NCBI GenBank assembly: GCA_963767835.1
Contig: CAVYFY010000019.1
Coordinates: 310,001 to 374,000 of the forward strand
Reading direction: 5' to 3'
DNA length: 64,000 nt
Origin: SIAQ01 sp963767835
GTDB taxonomy: Bacteria; Planctomycetota; Planctomycetia; Gemmatales; Gemmataceae
Notes under the pieces: generated by a model
Told to the model about the DNA's origin: nothing
Database searches by the model: none
Seen by the model: the letters and a program-made list of their open reading frames with translations, nothing else
Translations under genes and position numbers: made by a program
In this document: piece by piece, positions 1 to 8,273 of the stretch
How the letters are laid out: every line of letters begins with the position of its first letter
How positions within the stretch are numbered: position 1 is the first letter of the stretch

Positions 1-2
1 AG

Positions 3-644
3 AGTGCCGAGAAGAAGAAGGAGGCCGAGACGCTGGTCAAGGCCATAATGCCGACGGCGAAGGCCGGTGAATATCAGGTCGTCGCTGCCGTCATCGGCCC
101 CCAGAATGATCGTTACACGTTCCTTGCTGCAGTCAAGCTCAAGGACGGCGACAAGCTCGGCAAGACCGTCCAGGGCCTGATCAAGAACTCCCTGGTCGAC
201 ATCCCGGAAGCCGAGCGCGACAAGATTCAATTGGATTTCGATGCGGTCGGCGCCGTCAAGATTCACCGGTTCGAGGTGCCGACAAATCCGCAGATCGATC
301 CGCTCATCAAGGATATTGCCGGCGATAAATATCTCTATCTCGCCTTCCGTGACGACGCCCTGTTTCTGGCGTTGGGCAAGGAAGCGCTGCCGACGCTCAA
401 GATGGTGATGGCCAGGACCGACAGCGTCTCGAGCCCGCCGCTCTTGTTCGATTTCGATGTCGCCCGCATGGCCCAGCTGATGGCGCAAACGCCGGAGCAA
501 AAGGAGTTGGCCGCCAAGCTATTTCCGAACGGGCAGAACGGCCGGTTGCGGTTCGCGGTCGAGGGGGGCGCGAGCCTGAGTGCCCGCTTGCAGATGCGCT
601 TGAACGTGCTGGAGTTTCTGGTGAAATTGAAAAACGAGAAATGA
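3..644 (+). CDS. Hypothetical protein, 5' end cut by window edge
   Basis: The reading frame is open to the left edge and starts within a Lys/Glu-rich stretch, so the true start lies outside the window. About 213 codons remain. The visible part is soluble, with no membrane segment, and alternates hydrophobic strands with basic stretches (for example LRFAVEGG near the C-terminus, ending in VKLKNEK). I do not recognise a named domain. It resembles the large planctomycete hypothetical proteins that carry an extracellular alpha/beta domain, but that is only an impression. It converges on the kinase gene downstream, with a long palindrome between them. Confidence 0.7.
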   Translation, partial: SAEKKKEAETLVKAIMPTAKAGEYQVVAAVIGPQNDRYTFLAAVKLKDGDKLGKTVQGLIKNSLVDIPEAERDKIQLDFDAVGAVKIHRFEVPTNPQIDPLIKDIAGDKYLYLAFRDDALFLALGKEALPTLKMVMARTDSVSSPPLLFDFDVARMAQLMAQTPEQKELAAKLFPNGQNGRLRFAVEGGASLSARLQMRLNVLEFLVKLKNEK

Positions 645-658
645 CGCGTACGAAGCCA

Positions 659-717
659 TACCAACCCGAAGCGCTAGCGAGGGATGCGTCGTCCCTCGCT
701 AGCGCTTCGGGTTGGTA
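659..717. repeat. Perfect inverted repeat between convergent genes
   Basis: Two 26-base arms (659-684 and 692-717) are exact reverse complements around a 7-base loop. The hairpin lies in the gap between two convergent genes and could terminate both transcripts. It is also typical of dispersed planctomycete palindromes. There is no clear U tract, so classic intrinsic termination is not assured. Confidence 0.8.
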
Positions 718-741
718 CCCTGATCCCGCCGGTGCCCCTTG

Positions 742-1965
742 CTACGTGGGCGGCTGTTTCGGCAACTTCGTCATTGGCCGGGGCTGCGGCGTGCCGGGCA
801 GGACCACCACGCCAAGCTCGCGTTGAGTGCCGGGCGTTACTGGCGCGGTCGGCTGCATCGATTGGCTCAAGGGACGCTGGCAGGCGCCGAACACGGAAGC
901 GGGCATCTCTTCCAGGCTCGGCGGCGGAATCGGCCCCGGCACGAATGGCTCGAGCGCCTTCGCCAGTTCGATTGGTGTCTGGAAACGCCGGGCCGGTTCC
1001 TTGGCAATGATCCGCTCGACTACTTGCACCAGTGCCTCGGGCATATCGGGCCGCAGCACGCGCAATGTCTTCGGATGGCGCACCTGGTGCCAGATGATCT
1101 TCTGGGCGTTCGTGCCCTCCTGGAACGGGCTCTTGCCGGTCAATAGGTAATACATCGTACCGCCCAGGCTGTAGATGTCGGCGCGGATATCGACGCGGCT
1201 ATCGACGATTTGCTCCGGCGCGATGTAGTCGCCGGTGCCGATGATGTAGCCGACCTCGTATTCCTTGATGAATGCGGCGGAATCTTCGTGGAAGAAGCGG
1301 GCCAGGCCCATGTCGAGGATTTTCACGGTCCCCTGGCGATCGATGAGCAGATTGCCCGGCTTGATGTCGCGATGCACCAGCCCGGCTTCATGGGCATGTT
1401 GCAAGCCGAGCGCCGCCTGCCGAATGTAGTGGGCGGTGCGCTGCGGGCTCAGGGTGCTGTTGCGGCGAATGAAATCGTGCAGGTTGCTGCCATCGACGAA
1501 TTCGAGGACGAGGAAATGGAGCTTGTCGTCATGGTCGATGTCGTGAGCGCGGACGATATTGGGATGATCGAGCCGGGCGACAGCACGGGCCTCGCGGTAG
1601 AAGCGGGCCAATGATGCCGGATCCTCGGCTTGTTGAACGGGCAGAATCTTGAGGGCGACCTTGCGCCCCATCGTGATGTGTTCGCACAGGAACACCTGTC
1701 CCATGCCGCCGGCGCCGAGGCGTTCGAGTAATCGGTATTTGCCCGCGATGACGAAGCCGCGCCACCTGCCGGCGATGAGCTTCTCAGCCTGAAAATGGGT
1801 CAGCACGCCTTGTTCTATGAGGGAGTCGGCGAGCTGCTTGGGAGATTGCGGCGTCTCCCCAGCCTGCTGCCAGTTAGAACGACACGACTGAACCGTCTCC
1901 TTTTCCAGAAGACCGCTCTTGATGCCGAGTTCCAGAAACCCGTCGATCGTCGTCGGTGCAGGCAT
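742..1965 (-). CDS. Serine/threonine protein kinase
   Basis: A 407-residue protein kinase. Residues 1-70 form the helical module seen before many planctomycete kinases (a LTHFQAEKLIAGR-type segment). The catalytic domain spans about 76-345: glycine loop GAGGMGQV (84-91), ATP-binding Lys106 in VALKIL, catalytic loop HRDIKPGN (198-205), and DMG (218-220) in place of DFG, a substitution common in these kinases. The core is therefore predicted active. The C-terminus is Pro/Gln-rich with no membrane segment, so it is probably cytoplasmic. The kinase-fold protein at 17380-18789 shares the same N-terminal module. Substrates are unknown. Confidence 0.93.
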   Translation of the reverse strand: MPAPTTIDGFLELGIKSGLLEKETVQSCRSNWQQAGETPQSPKQLADSLIEQGVLTHFQAEKLIAGRWRGFVIAGKYRLLERLGAGGMGQVFLCEHITMGRKVALKILPVQQAEDPASLARFYREARAVARLDHPNIVRAHDIDHDDKLHFLVLEFVDGSNLHDFIRRNSTLSPQRTAHYIRQAALGLQHAHEAGLVHRDIKPGNLLIDRQGTVKILDMGLARFFHEDSAAFIKEYEVGYIIGTGDYIAPEQIVDSRVDIRADIYSLGGTMYYLLTGKSPFQEGTNAQKIIWHQVRHPKTLRVLRPDMPEALVQVVERIIAKEPARRFQTPIELAKALEPFVPGPIPPPSLEEMPASVFGACQRPLSQSMQPTAPVTPGTQRELGVVVLPGTPQPRPMTKLPKQPPT

Positions 1966-2163
1966 TTCCTTTTACCCTTGCAGCTGCGAGCGATGTGCAC
2001 CCGAGCCGGATGGCGTGCAGCCTAAGTCCTGCGCATGCATGGGCCATTTCCGATACATCGGTCAGGTGACAATGCAATCATCTAATATTCCGTTAACAAT
2101 TTCAAGAGGCTAGTTTGCAAAATTTGCAATTTTCAGGGATTCGGCTAGAAAGGAGCAAATAAC

Positions 2164-2193
2164 GAACCACGGCGCGAGTCAACGCCGTGGTTC
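2164..2193 (-). terminator. Hairpin terminator candidate
   Basis: Perfect 11-bp arms (2164-2174 and 2183-2193) around an 8-base loop lie 22 bases after the stop of the minus-strand gene at 2215. The position fits a transcription terminator, but the U tract is weak. Confidence 0.5.
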
Positions 2194-2214
2194 CGCGGAT
2201 TCGATAATCGGCAG

Positions 2215-2562
2215 TTACTTGATCGTAACGGTGACCTTGAGCACATTCACGTCCTTGTCGCACTTCACCTGGACCGAGGCCCCCTTGGCGTTTTCGAGAA
2301 GTTTCAGGCCCGCGGAGCCCACGCCTTCCTGCTTTTGGCCCTTATTCATGACGACGAATTCGGTGGTGTCCTGGATGCTGAGTTCGCGATCGACGAATTC
2401 ATTCTTCACCTTTTGATTGACGATCAGCACGTCCTTGTCCAGCTGGACTTCTTTGATCGTCCCCTTGACCATTTTTGGCTTCTGCCCCGCACCGTCGGCC
2501 GGCCCGTGCACCAGAACCAGCATCAACGCCAGCGAAAAGGCGATTGTGAGAAAACGCACCAT
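2215..2562 (-). CDS. Small secreted hypothetical protein
   Basis: 115 residues. The start at 2562 is chosen over longer in-frame starts because it places a Shine-Dalgarno GGGAG about 7 bases upstream and begins a clean signal peptide (MVRFLTIAFSLALMLVLVHG). The mature part is a small beta-rich domain with VKGTIKEV, DVLIVNQK and VNVLKVTVTIK strands. This suggests an exported OB-like or small beta-barrel protein. Function is unknown. It is followed by a hairpin and precedes no obvious operon partner. Confidence 0.75.
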   Translation of the reverse strand: MVRFLTIAFSLALMLVLVHGPADGAGQKPKMVKGTIKEVQLDKDVLIVNQKVKNEFVDRELSIQDTTEFVVMNKGQKQEGVGSAGLKLLENAKGASVQVKCDKDVNVLKVTVTIK

Positions 2563-2676
2563 GGCAATGCTCCCAAAAGAGAAATGTCCCCCGCAACCCC
2601 AACGGGCTTTCGACGCCGGCTCGGCCGTGAAGTTCCAACCTGTGCGATTCTTCATGAAGTGCAGAATTTTTTGGTA

Positions 2677-3345
2677 TCAGCCGTGCGGCCGTTGTATTCC
2701 GATCATCAGAAAAAATATGCCGCAAAAGCCACAGCCGGCGATAACAGCAACAACGCTGATCACCGTGGAGATGATACCCATGACTCTCCCTGTTTGAATC
2801 ATTCCCTCGCCGGAAGGGTCCATGCGACCAGCTCGGATCTCGGTCATATCCGAATTGCCCATAAGCCACGCCAGCGGCCCAAACACCAGCGGGAGGACAA
2901 TCGTGACTCCAACAACGGGCGCAAGAACGAAACTGACGAGACTGACGATGCCGAAGGCCAAAATCATGCCGCCGCGATGTGGCGCATAGCCGCCGTATCG
3001 GGAACGCCTGCTGCGCCGGCGCGGGCGATCATATTCGTCGTCGTCGTCATCGAAATCGTCGTCGTCGCCGCGGCGGCGTTTGCTGGGCGGCTTGCTCTTG
3101 CGCGCGCGGGCATCGTCATCCTCATCATCGTCTTGGTCCCACTCGGCTTTCTTTTTTGCGGTGCTGCTCGGCGTCGAATTGGGGCGGGAAACGCTGGTGC
3201 TCTTGCTCGATACGACTTCGGTCGGCGTCGTTTCCGCGGCGGTGAAGGTGTATTTGCACTCCGGGCATTGCACCTTCTTGCCCATCAATTCCTCGGGCAC
3301 TTGCAGGTGCTTTTTGCACTCGGGACAGCTGATGAGTTGCGACAT
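2677..3345 (-). CDS. Zinc-ribbon plus DUF4190-like membrane protein (copy 1)
   Basis: 222 residues. The N-terminus is a four-Cys zinc ribbon, CPECKKHL then CPECKYTF (two CPxC knuckles about 22 residues apart). A Ser/Thr- and Asp/Arg-rich acidic-basic linker follows. The C-terminal half has two or three hydrophobic helices around the motif SDMTEIRAGRMDPSGEG, a DUF4190-like arrangement. It is the last of three tandem paralogues (2677-4566, all minus strand, 42-45 base gaps), probably one operon. The start at 3345 is chosen because the ribbon begins directly after it. Function is unknown; membrane-anchored nucleic-acid or protein binding is possible. Confidence 0.85.
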   Translation of the reverse strand: MSQLISCPECKKHLQVPEELMGKKVQCPECKYTFTAAETTPTEVVSSKSTSVSRPNSTPSSTAKKKAEWDQDDDEDDDARARKSKPPSKRRRGDDDDFDDDDDEYDRPRRRSRRSRYGGYAPHRGGMILAFGIVSLVSFVLAPVVGVTIVLPLVFGPLAWLMGNSDMTEIRAGRMDPSGEGMIQTGRVMGIISTVISVVAVIAGCGFCGIFFLMIGIQRPHG

Positions 3346-3390
3346 TGATCGATCCGTTGCCAGGAACGGCAACCGCGAGTGGCTGGGAAA

Positions 3391-3975
3391 TCACGCCGCG
3401 GGGGATGGTTTTTTGAGATACGCGATCACATCCTTCTCGCCGCAGAAGGTGAGCATGATGATGCCAAGAACGAAACAGACCACGTCGCCGTTGATGATAT
3501 TGATGAGCATCAGGATGGCGAGTGTTTTGGGGAGCGGCTGCTCGTGGGCGGTATCGCCGAGCAAGGCCGAGCCGCGGACCACTGCCATGATGCCGATCAC
3601 CAACGAATAATAGGTGCCGGGCCAGACGCAGCAAAAGCCGGCCGACCCGGCACCGAGGACGATGGCCAGCAGGATGGCGAAGATGCCGCCGATGAGCGCC
3701 ATGAATCCCATGCCGGTGACATGGCCCGGCTTTTCGCCCCTCCGGATCGACGGCTCATCGCCGTCAACATCTCGAGCCCGGCGCTTTTCGCCTTTCACCG
3801 GCACTTCATGCCCGGCCACCGGCGTTGGTTCTTCGGCTTTCGGCCTCTTGCTGTCCGCCCGCGCCGCGGCGGTGAAGGCGTGCTGACATTCCGGGCATTG
3901 CACCGCCGTGCCCAGCAACTCGCTCGGCGCCTGCAAGCTTTGGCCGCACTCCGGGCACGCGATCATGTGTGTCAT
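3391..3975 (-). CDS. Zinc-ribbon membrane protein (copy 2)
   Basis: 194 residues. The zinc ribbon CPECGQSL / CPECQHAF at the N-terminus is followed by a charged linker and three or four hydrophobic helices (GFMALIGGIFAILLAIVLG, YYSLVIGIMAVVRG, AILMLINIINGDVVCFVLG). An AGGAG ribosome-binding site precedes the start. The ribbon is clearly related to the neighbours at 2677 and 4018, but the membrane half has diverged and lacks the EIRAGRMDPSGE motif. It is the middle gene of the tandem trio. Function is unknown. Confidence 0.85.
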   Translation of the reverse strand: MTHMIACPECGQSLQAPSELLGTAVQCPECQHAFTAAARADSKRPKAEEPTPVAGHEVPVKGEKRRARDVDGDEPSIRRGEKPGHVTGMGFMALIGGIFAILLAIVLGAGSAGFCCVWPGTYYSLVIGIMAVVRGSALLGDTAHEQPLPKTLAILMLINIINGDVVCFVLGIIMLTFCGEKDVIAYLKKPSPAA

Positions 3976-4017
3976 CGGCTGCTCCTGATTGGACTACGCA
4001 CGGCGCGGCGACGGGGC

Positions 4018-4566
4018 TCAGCGCAGTCTGATTGCCCACAGGAAGAGAACGAGGAGAATTCCCAGGACCAGGAAACCGGTGGCTACGATGCCGCACACCT
4101 GGCCGCTGCGCATGGCGCTTTCGCCGCTTGGATCCATGCGGCCCGCTCGTATTTCGCGCAGATCCGCGCTCCCCATGATCCAGGCAATCGGTCCGAGCAC
4201 GACCGGAATCCAGCACATCCAGCCGCCGATGAGTGCGATCAGCCCGAACGTCAGGATCATCCCCCCGCGATGCGGCACAAAGTTGTGGCGCACGCGCAGA
4301 TCAGCGTAATCCAGGTCGTCGTCATCGTCCTCGTAGCGTCGGGGCCGCGGCGGGCGGTCGTATTCGTCGTCATCATTGCGCCGCTTCCGAACGGCGGTCG
4401 GTGGGGCGGGCGGCGCGCTCGGCGCTTTGGATTCCTGAACCGCGTCGCCGGCCGGATCGGCCTTGAACTCATGCTGGCAATCGGGGCATTGCACCATGCG
4501 CCCGAAATAGCCCTCTGGCACGTTCAATTGCCGCCGGCATCCCGGACATGCGATGATTTCCGACAT
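4018..4566 (-). CDS. Zinc-ribbon plus DUF4190-like membrane protein (copy 3)
   Basis: 182 residues and the first gene of the minus-strand trio. The zinc ribbon CPGCRRQL / CPDCQHEF is followed by a Pro/Ala and then Arg/Asp-rich linker (DDDEYDRPPRPRRYEDD), then membrane helices flanking DLREIRAGRMDPSGES, almost the same motif as copy 1. The acidic-Arg linker is also shared with copy 1, so these two are the closest pair. No gene of known function is linked to them. The role is unassigned. Confidence 0.85.
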   Translation of the reverse strand: MSEIIACPGCRRQLNVPEGYFGRMVQCPDCQHEFKADPAGDAVQESKAPSAPPAPPTAVRKRRNDDDEYDRPPRPRRYEDDDDDLDYADLRVRHNFVPHRGGMILTFGLIALIGGWMCWIPVVLGPIAWIMGSADLREIRAGRMDPSGESAMRSGQVCGIVATGFLVLGILLVLFLWAIRLR

Positions 4567-4760
4567 GGCCCACCGTCAGGAAAAGAAGACATGCCAACGC
4601 GGAAGCCGTCCCATATTCAGTTGCTGGTATTTCGCTTCTCGGCTCGCACTATTTGCATCCACGCGCCGATTCTCGCGGCTGCCGGGACGGTTGCATAGAT
4701 AGAATGACGCCGATTGGCTTCATCCGTGAGGCGACAATCATTGTACCAGCGAGGCACTCC

Positions 4761-6650
4761 ATGCGTGCGAAAATCGTGCTCATCGCCGTCTGCATCGGCG
4801 CGATGGCCCTGGTCGGCTGGCTGGGGCGGGCGGGGCAGGACAAGACGAAATCGGGCTGGACCGAAATCGCGCCGGGCGTCTGGCGGTCGCCGGGCCCAAT
4901 CGCGGGCTACGCGCTGCTAGCCGGCGCTAAGGCGCTGTTGATCGATGCGCCGGGGAATACGGACGGTCTGGCAGCTCATGGCGTCCGCCAAATCGACCGC
5001 GCGCTGTTGACCCACTATCACCGCGGCGTCTGCGCGGGGCTTGGCGAGTTGCCCAGGGGGACGAAAATCCTCGCCCCGAAACGCGCGGAGGAATGGCTCG
5101 CTCCGAAAGCCGTCGAGAAATACTGGCACGACTCCATCCCACTGCGCGGTTCGCGCACCGCCTATCTCGTCGTGCCCGCCGGCTTTGACGGCATCGATTA
5201 TTCGCTCACCGACGGCACGACGCTCGCCTGGGAAGGCTGGCAGATTCGCGTCGCCGACACGCCGGGCCATGCCCTCGCCCATGTGGCCTTGATCACCCAA
5301 AAAGCCAACGGGCCGCGCATCGTTTTCTGTGGCGGCGCCTTCGCGACGCCTGGGAAGCTGTGGGCGCCTTACACGACCGACTGGGACCACTGGACCGACG
5401 CCGGGCTGCGCCCGACGGCCGAATCGCTGCGCAAGTTGATCGACGCCAAGGCCGACATCCTGTGCCCGGCGCATGGCCCGGTGCTGACAAAAAACATCGA
5501 CGCCGCTCTCAAGCAAACCCTGGCCGCCGTCGAGGAAGTCGCCTTCCTCAAGAGCTTCGAGCGCTACACCAAAGATCGCGTGGGCAAACCTCCGCAGTAC
5601 GCGTTCCTTGCCAAGGAACAGGCGACGTCGAACGGCTCGAAACCGTGGACCAAGGTTGCCGAGCATATCTGGCTAACGGGAAATACCTATGTGCTCACGT
5701 CGAAGGACAACGCCTGCTTGATGCTCGATCCCTGGGACAAACGCAGCGCCGATCAATTCGCCAAGCTGCAAAGGGACCAGAACCTCGGCCCGCTCGAAGT
5801 GGTGATGTTCAGCCACGCTCATTACGATCATTACGACGGCGTCTACCATTTGCCGAATAGGGAGAAATTCGCAATCTGGTCGCTGGACCAGGTGGCTCGG
5901 CCCATCGCCGAGCCGGCGCTGTTGCGGGCGCCGTTTCTGGATGCCCGGCCCGTGAAATTCGACAAGACGCCCAAGGACGGCGACACGCTGGCCTGGCGCG
6001 AATATCGTTTCCGCTTTCATCATCTGGCCGGCCAAAGCGAATTCACGATGGGCGTCGAGGCAACCATCGATGGCAAGCGTTGCTTCTTCACGGCGGACAA
6101 TTTCTTCCACCAGGACATGTTCTCCGGATCGGGCGGCTGGATGGGCCTGAACCGCAGCTTTCCGCCGCTCTACGCCGCGAGCGCGAAGAAAGTGCTGGAT
6201 GCCGCCCCGGACTGGGTGCTGGCCGAGCATGGCGGGCCGTTCGAGTTCAATGCCGAGGATTTCCGTCGCCGCGTCGATTGGGGGAACGCCTCCGCGAAAG
6301 CAGCGGATGTGTTGTGCCCGAGTGGCAATCACCTGGGCGATTGGAATCCGCATCGCGTCCACTTCGAGCCGCTGGTGCAAAAAGCGAAACCGGGCGCCAA
6401 CGTGCAAGGAACGCTGGTGGTCGCGAACCTGGGCTCGCAAACCGAGAAATTGACGGTGACGCTGGAAGGCCGCGGCTTGACGAAATCTCAGACGTGGAAC
6501 CTGGAAATCCCGCCCGGCATGGTGCGCCGGAGCGTGGCGATCCCCTTGAGCGAAACGACGCCAAGCGGCCGGCACGTCTTCGCGTTGCATGTTGTCACTG
6601 GCGGGCAAGTCGATCCAAGCGATGCGTTTTTCGTGGTAGACGTGGACTGA
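4761..6650 (+). CDS. Tandem metallo-beta-lactamase-fold protein
   Basis: 629 residues. The start at 4761 is chosen because it opens a signal peptide or membrane anchor (MRAKIVLIAVCIGAMALVGW). Two MBL-fold domains follow. The second has a full metal motif, FSHAHYDHYDG, plus downstream AGQSEFTMG and FFTADNFFHQD elements. The first has only THYHRG with a later TPGHALAHV, so its HxHxDH signature is degenerate. The C-terminal 100 residues look like an immunoglobulin-like beta domain (GTLVVANLGSQTEKLTVTLE). It is probably an exported or anchored hydrolase; substrate unknown. It abuts the convergent gene at 6651 with no gap. Confidence 0.85.
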   Translation: MRAKIVLIAVCIGAMALVGWLGRAGQDKTKSGWTEIAPGVWRSPGPIAGYALLAGAKALLIDAPGNTDGLAAHGVRQIDRALLTHYHRGVCAGLGELPRGTKILAPKRAEEWLAPKAVEKYWHDSIPLRGSRTAYLVVPAGFDGIDYSLTDGTTLAWEGWQIRVADTPGHALAHVALITQKANGPRIVFCGGAFATPGKLWAPYTTDWDHWTDAGLRPTAESLRKLIDAKADILCPAHGPVLTKNIDAALKQTLAAVEEVAFLKSFERYTKDRVGKPPQYAFLAKEQATSNGSKPWTKVAEHIWLTGNTYVLTSKDNACLMLDPWDKRSADQFAKLQRDQNLGPLEVVMFSHAHYDHYDGVYHLPNREKFAIWSLDQVARPIAEPALLRAPFLDARPVKFDKTPKDGDTLAWREYRFRFHHLAGQSEFTMGVEATIDGKRCFFTADNFFHQDMFSGSGGWMGLNRSFPPLYAASAKKVLDAAPDWVLAEHGGPFEFNAEDFRRRVDWGNASAKAADVLCPSGNHLGDWNPHRVHFEPLVQKAKPGANVQGTLVVANLGSQTEKLTVTLEGRGLTKSQTWNLEIPPGMVRRSVAIPLSETTPSGRHVFALHVVTGGQVDPSDAFFVVDVD

Positions 6651-7403
6651 TTACGATTGGTCCGTGATGCCGGTGTCAGGCGGCAACTTGCGCGGCCGGT
6701 CCGTGATGCCAGTGTCGGGCGGCAGATCGTCGTCGTAACCCTCGTAGCGCGAGCGGCGTCGCTCATCCCGGTCATCGACCTCCTCCTCGGCCGGTTGCGG
6801 CGCCGCGGCGGCAGCGAACGCGGATTTCGTTCCCGCGGAGGTTAGGATCAGAGTGATCGTCAGAAATATCGCCAGCTGAACGATGACCGTGATGAAGATG
6901 ACGATCCCCACCGCCGCTTGCATCAACATTCCTATGTCGAATGGCATTTGCTGCGGCTGGCCCTGTGGCCCCGGGGGCATGACCATCGCCTGCTGAAAAA
7001 CTCGCGCGGTCACGGGTCCAAGCACAAGCACCTGGTATGCCTGGCTGCCCCAGGAGAATAGCATCTTCGCCAGAGTCGCGAAGATGGCCACGAGGCGCCA
7101 CGATGGATTCATCCGGAGCAGGCCAACACCGCACACGATTTGCGCGATGCCGCAAAGCAGATCGGCCAGCAAGAATCCGCCCGTTACCGGGTAGAACGTG
7201 GCCGTCTCCTTGGCGAACATACGCTGCAAATCAGGGCCGCTCGGCGGTTGGCCCGGAGGCGGCGGCGCTTGATCGGGCGTGACGGCCGTGTAAATCAGAG
7301 ATGGAACGCCCGTCAGGCCGCCCAGCAACGACAGGCAGCCAAGGATGATCAAAAGGATCGCCACGAAGGTGATGCTGCCGGGACGCGTTGGCTTGGCGGG
7401 CAT
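6651..7403 (-). CDS. Four-helix membrane protein of unknown function
   Basis: 250 residues. The start at 7403 is preceded by AGGAG at good spacing. There are four predicted membrane segments: TFVAILLIILGCLSLLGG, the FLLADLLCGIAQIVCGVGLL region, LVAIFATLAKMLFSWG, and GIVIFITVIVQLAIFLTITL. The C-terminal tail is hydrophilic and ends in a duplicated LPPDTGITD unit produced by a DNA direct repeat (about 6660-6725). It is convergent with the MBL gene, and the stop codons abut. No family is recognised beyond a general DUF4064-like topology. Confidence 0.75.
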   Translation of the reverse strand: MPAKPTRPGSITFVAILLIILGCLSLLGGLTGVPSLIYTAVTPDQAPPPPGQPPSGPDLQRMFAKETATFYPVTGGFLLADLLCGIAQIVCGVGLLRMNPSWRLVAIFATLAKMLFSWGSQAYQVLVLGPVTARVFQQAMVMPPGPQGQPQQMPFDIGMLMQAAVGIVIFITVIVQLAIFLTITLILTSAGTKSAFAAAAAPQPAEEEVDDRDERRRSRYEGYDDDLPPDTGITDRPRKLPPDTGITDQS

Positions 7404-7514
7404 GGGACTCTCCTGGTTCGATGCAGGCGCAATTTGGCTCGCGTTGCTTTTTCTTATGCCGCCCGCAACGAATTTCCAGGTCACGGCCGATTCTTGTGCG
7501 ATAATGAACGACAG

Positions 7515-7584
7515 TGGGGCCAGGCTTTCCAGCCTGGCCGAACCCGCTGCCGGCGCTTCGGCCCGGCTGGAAAGCCTGGCCCCA
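7515..7584. repeat. Inverted repeat of the GGCCAGGCTTTCCAGCC type
   Basis: Perfect 20-base arms (7515-7534, 7565-7584) lie just upstream of thpR. The core recurs at 57691-57712 between BBP7 and secA, so it is a dispersed repeat. It may also act as a transcription boundary. Confidence 0.7.
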
Positions 7585-7604
7585 CGAACTCAAGGAGCCA
7601 TCCC

Positions 7605-8174
7605 ATGCCGCGCAAACGCACTTTCCTGGGCATCGATGTCGGGCCGGAGATTCGCGCCCGGCTCGTGTCGCTGCAAGAGGAGCTGTCGGCAATCGCCGGC
7701 GACGTGAAATGGGTGGAGCCGGAGAACCTGCACATCACGCTGTTGTTTCTGGGCGAGGTCGATCAGCGCGAGATCATCGATCTGTGCCGGGCGACGCAGA
7801 AAGCGGTGGCGCATTTGCCGGCCTTCCCGATGAGCATCGCCGGCGCCGGCTGCTTCCCGAACGCGCGTCGGCCGCGCACGCTGTGGGTCGGCGTCGGGGC
7901 CGGGTCAGCGGAGGTGTGCGCCGTGCATGACGCCATCGAGGCGCCGCTTTTGGAGATGGGTTCGTATCGCCGCGAAACCAGGGCGTATGTCCCGCACGTG
8001 ACGCTGGGCCGGGCGCGTGGCGAGGCTGCCATGGATGAGCTGGCGAAAGCAATGGCCGGGCATAAGAATTGGTGCGCCGGTGAAACGCAGGTCCGCGATG
8101 TCCAGATCATGCGCAGCGACGTGACGCCCAACGGCCCCATCTACACGGTGCTGGGACGGGCCAAGCTTTCATAG
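7605..8174 (+). CDS. thpR: RNA 2',3'-cyclic phosphodiesterase
   Basis: 189 residues, the usual length for the 2H phosphoesterase ThpR (LigT) family, which opens 2',3'-cyclic phosphates on RNA to 2'-phosphates. The two catalytic HxTx motifs are present: HITL at 43-46 and HVTL at 131-134. FLGIDVGPEIR near the N-terminus and KWVEPENLH just before the first motif are typical. An AAGGAG site precedes ATG 7605. It stands alone between palindromes and converges with apbE. Confidence 0.93.
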   Translation: MPRKRTFLGIDVGPEIRARLVSLQEELSAIAGDVKWVEPENLHITLLFLGEVDQREIIDLCRATQKAVAHLPAFPMSIAGAGCFPNARRPRTLWVGVGAGSAEVCAVHDAIEAPLLEMGSYRRETRAYVPHVTLGRARGEAAMDELAKAMAGHKNWCAGETQVRDVQIMRSDVTPNGPIYTVLGRAKLS

Positions 8175-8258
8175 CCACGGATGAAACACGGATCGAACAC
8201 GGATATCAAGAACGATGTGCTCGAATATCCGTGTTCGATCCGTGTTTCATCCGTGGCT
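8173..8258. terminator. 34-bp perfect hairpin between thpR and apbE
   Basis: Arms 8173-8206 and 8225-8258 are exact reverse complements with an 18-base spacer. The left arm overlaps the thpR stop codon and the right ends 15 bases before the convergent apbE stop, so it is placed to terminate both. It contains CACGGAT direct sub-repeats. Confidence 0.75.
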
Positions 8259-8273
8259 GAATAGTGCATTCTT

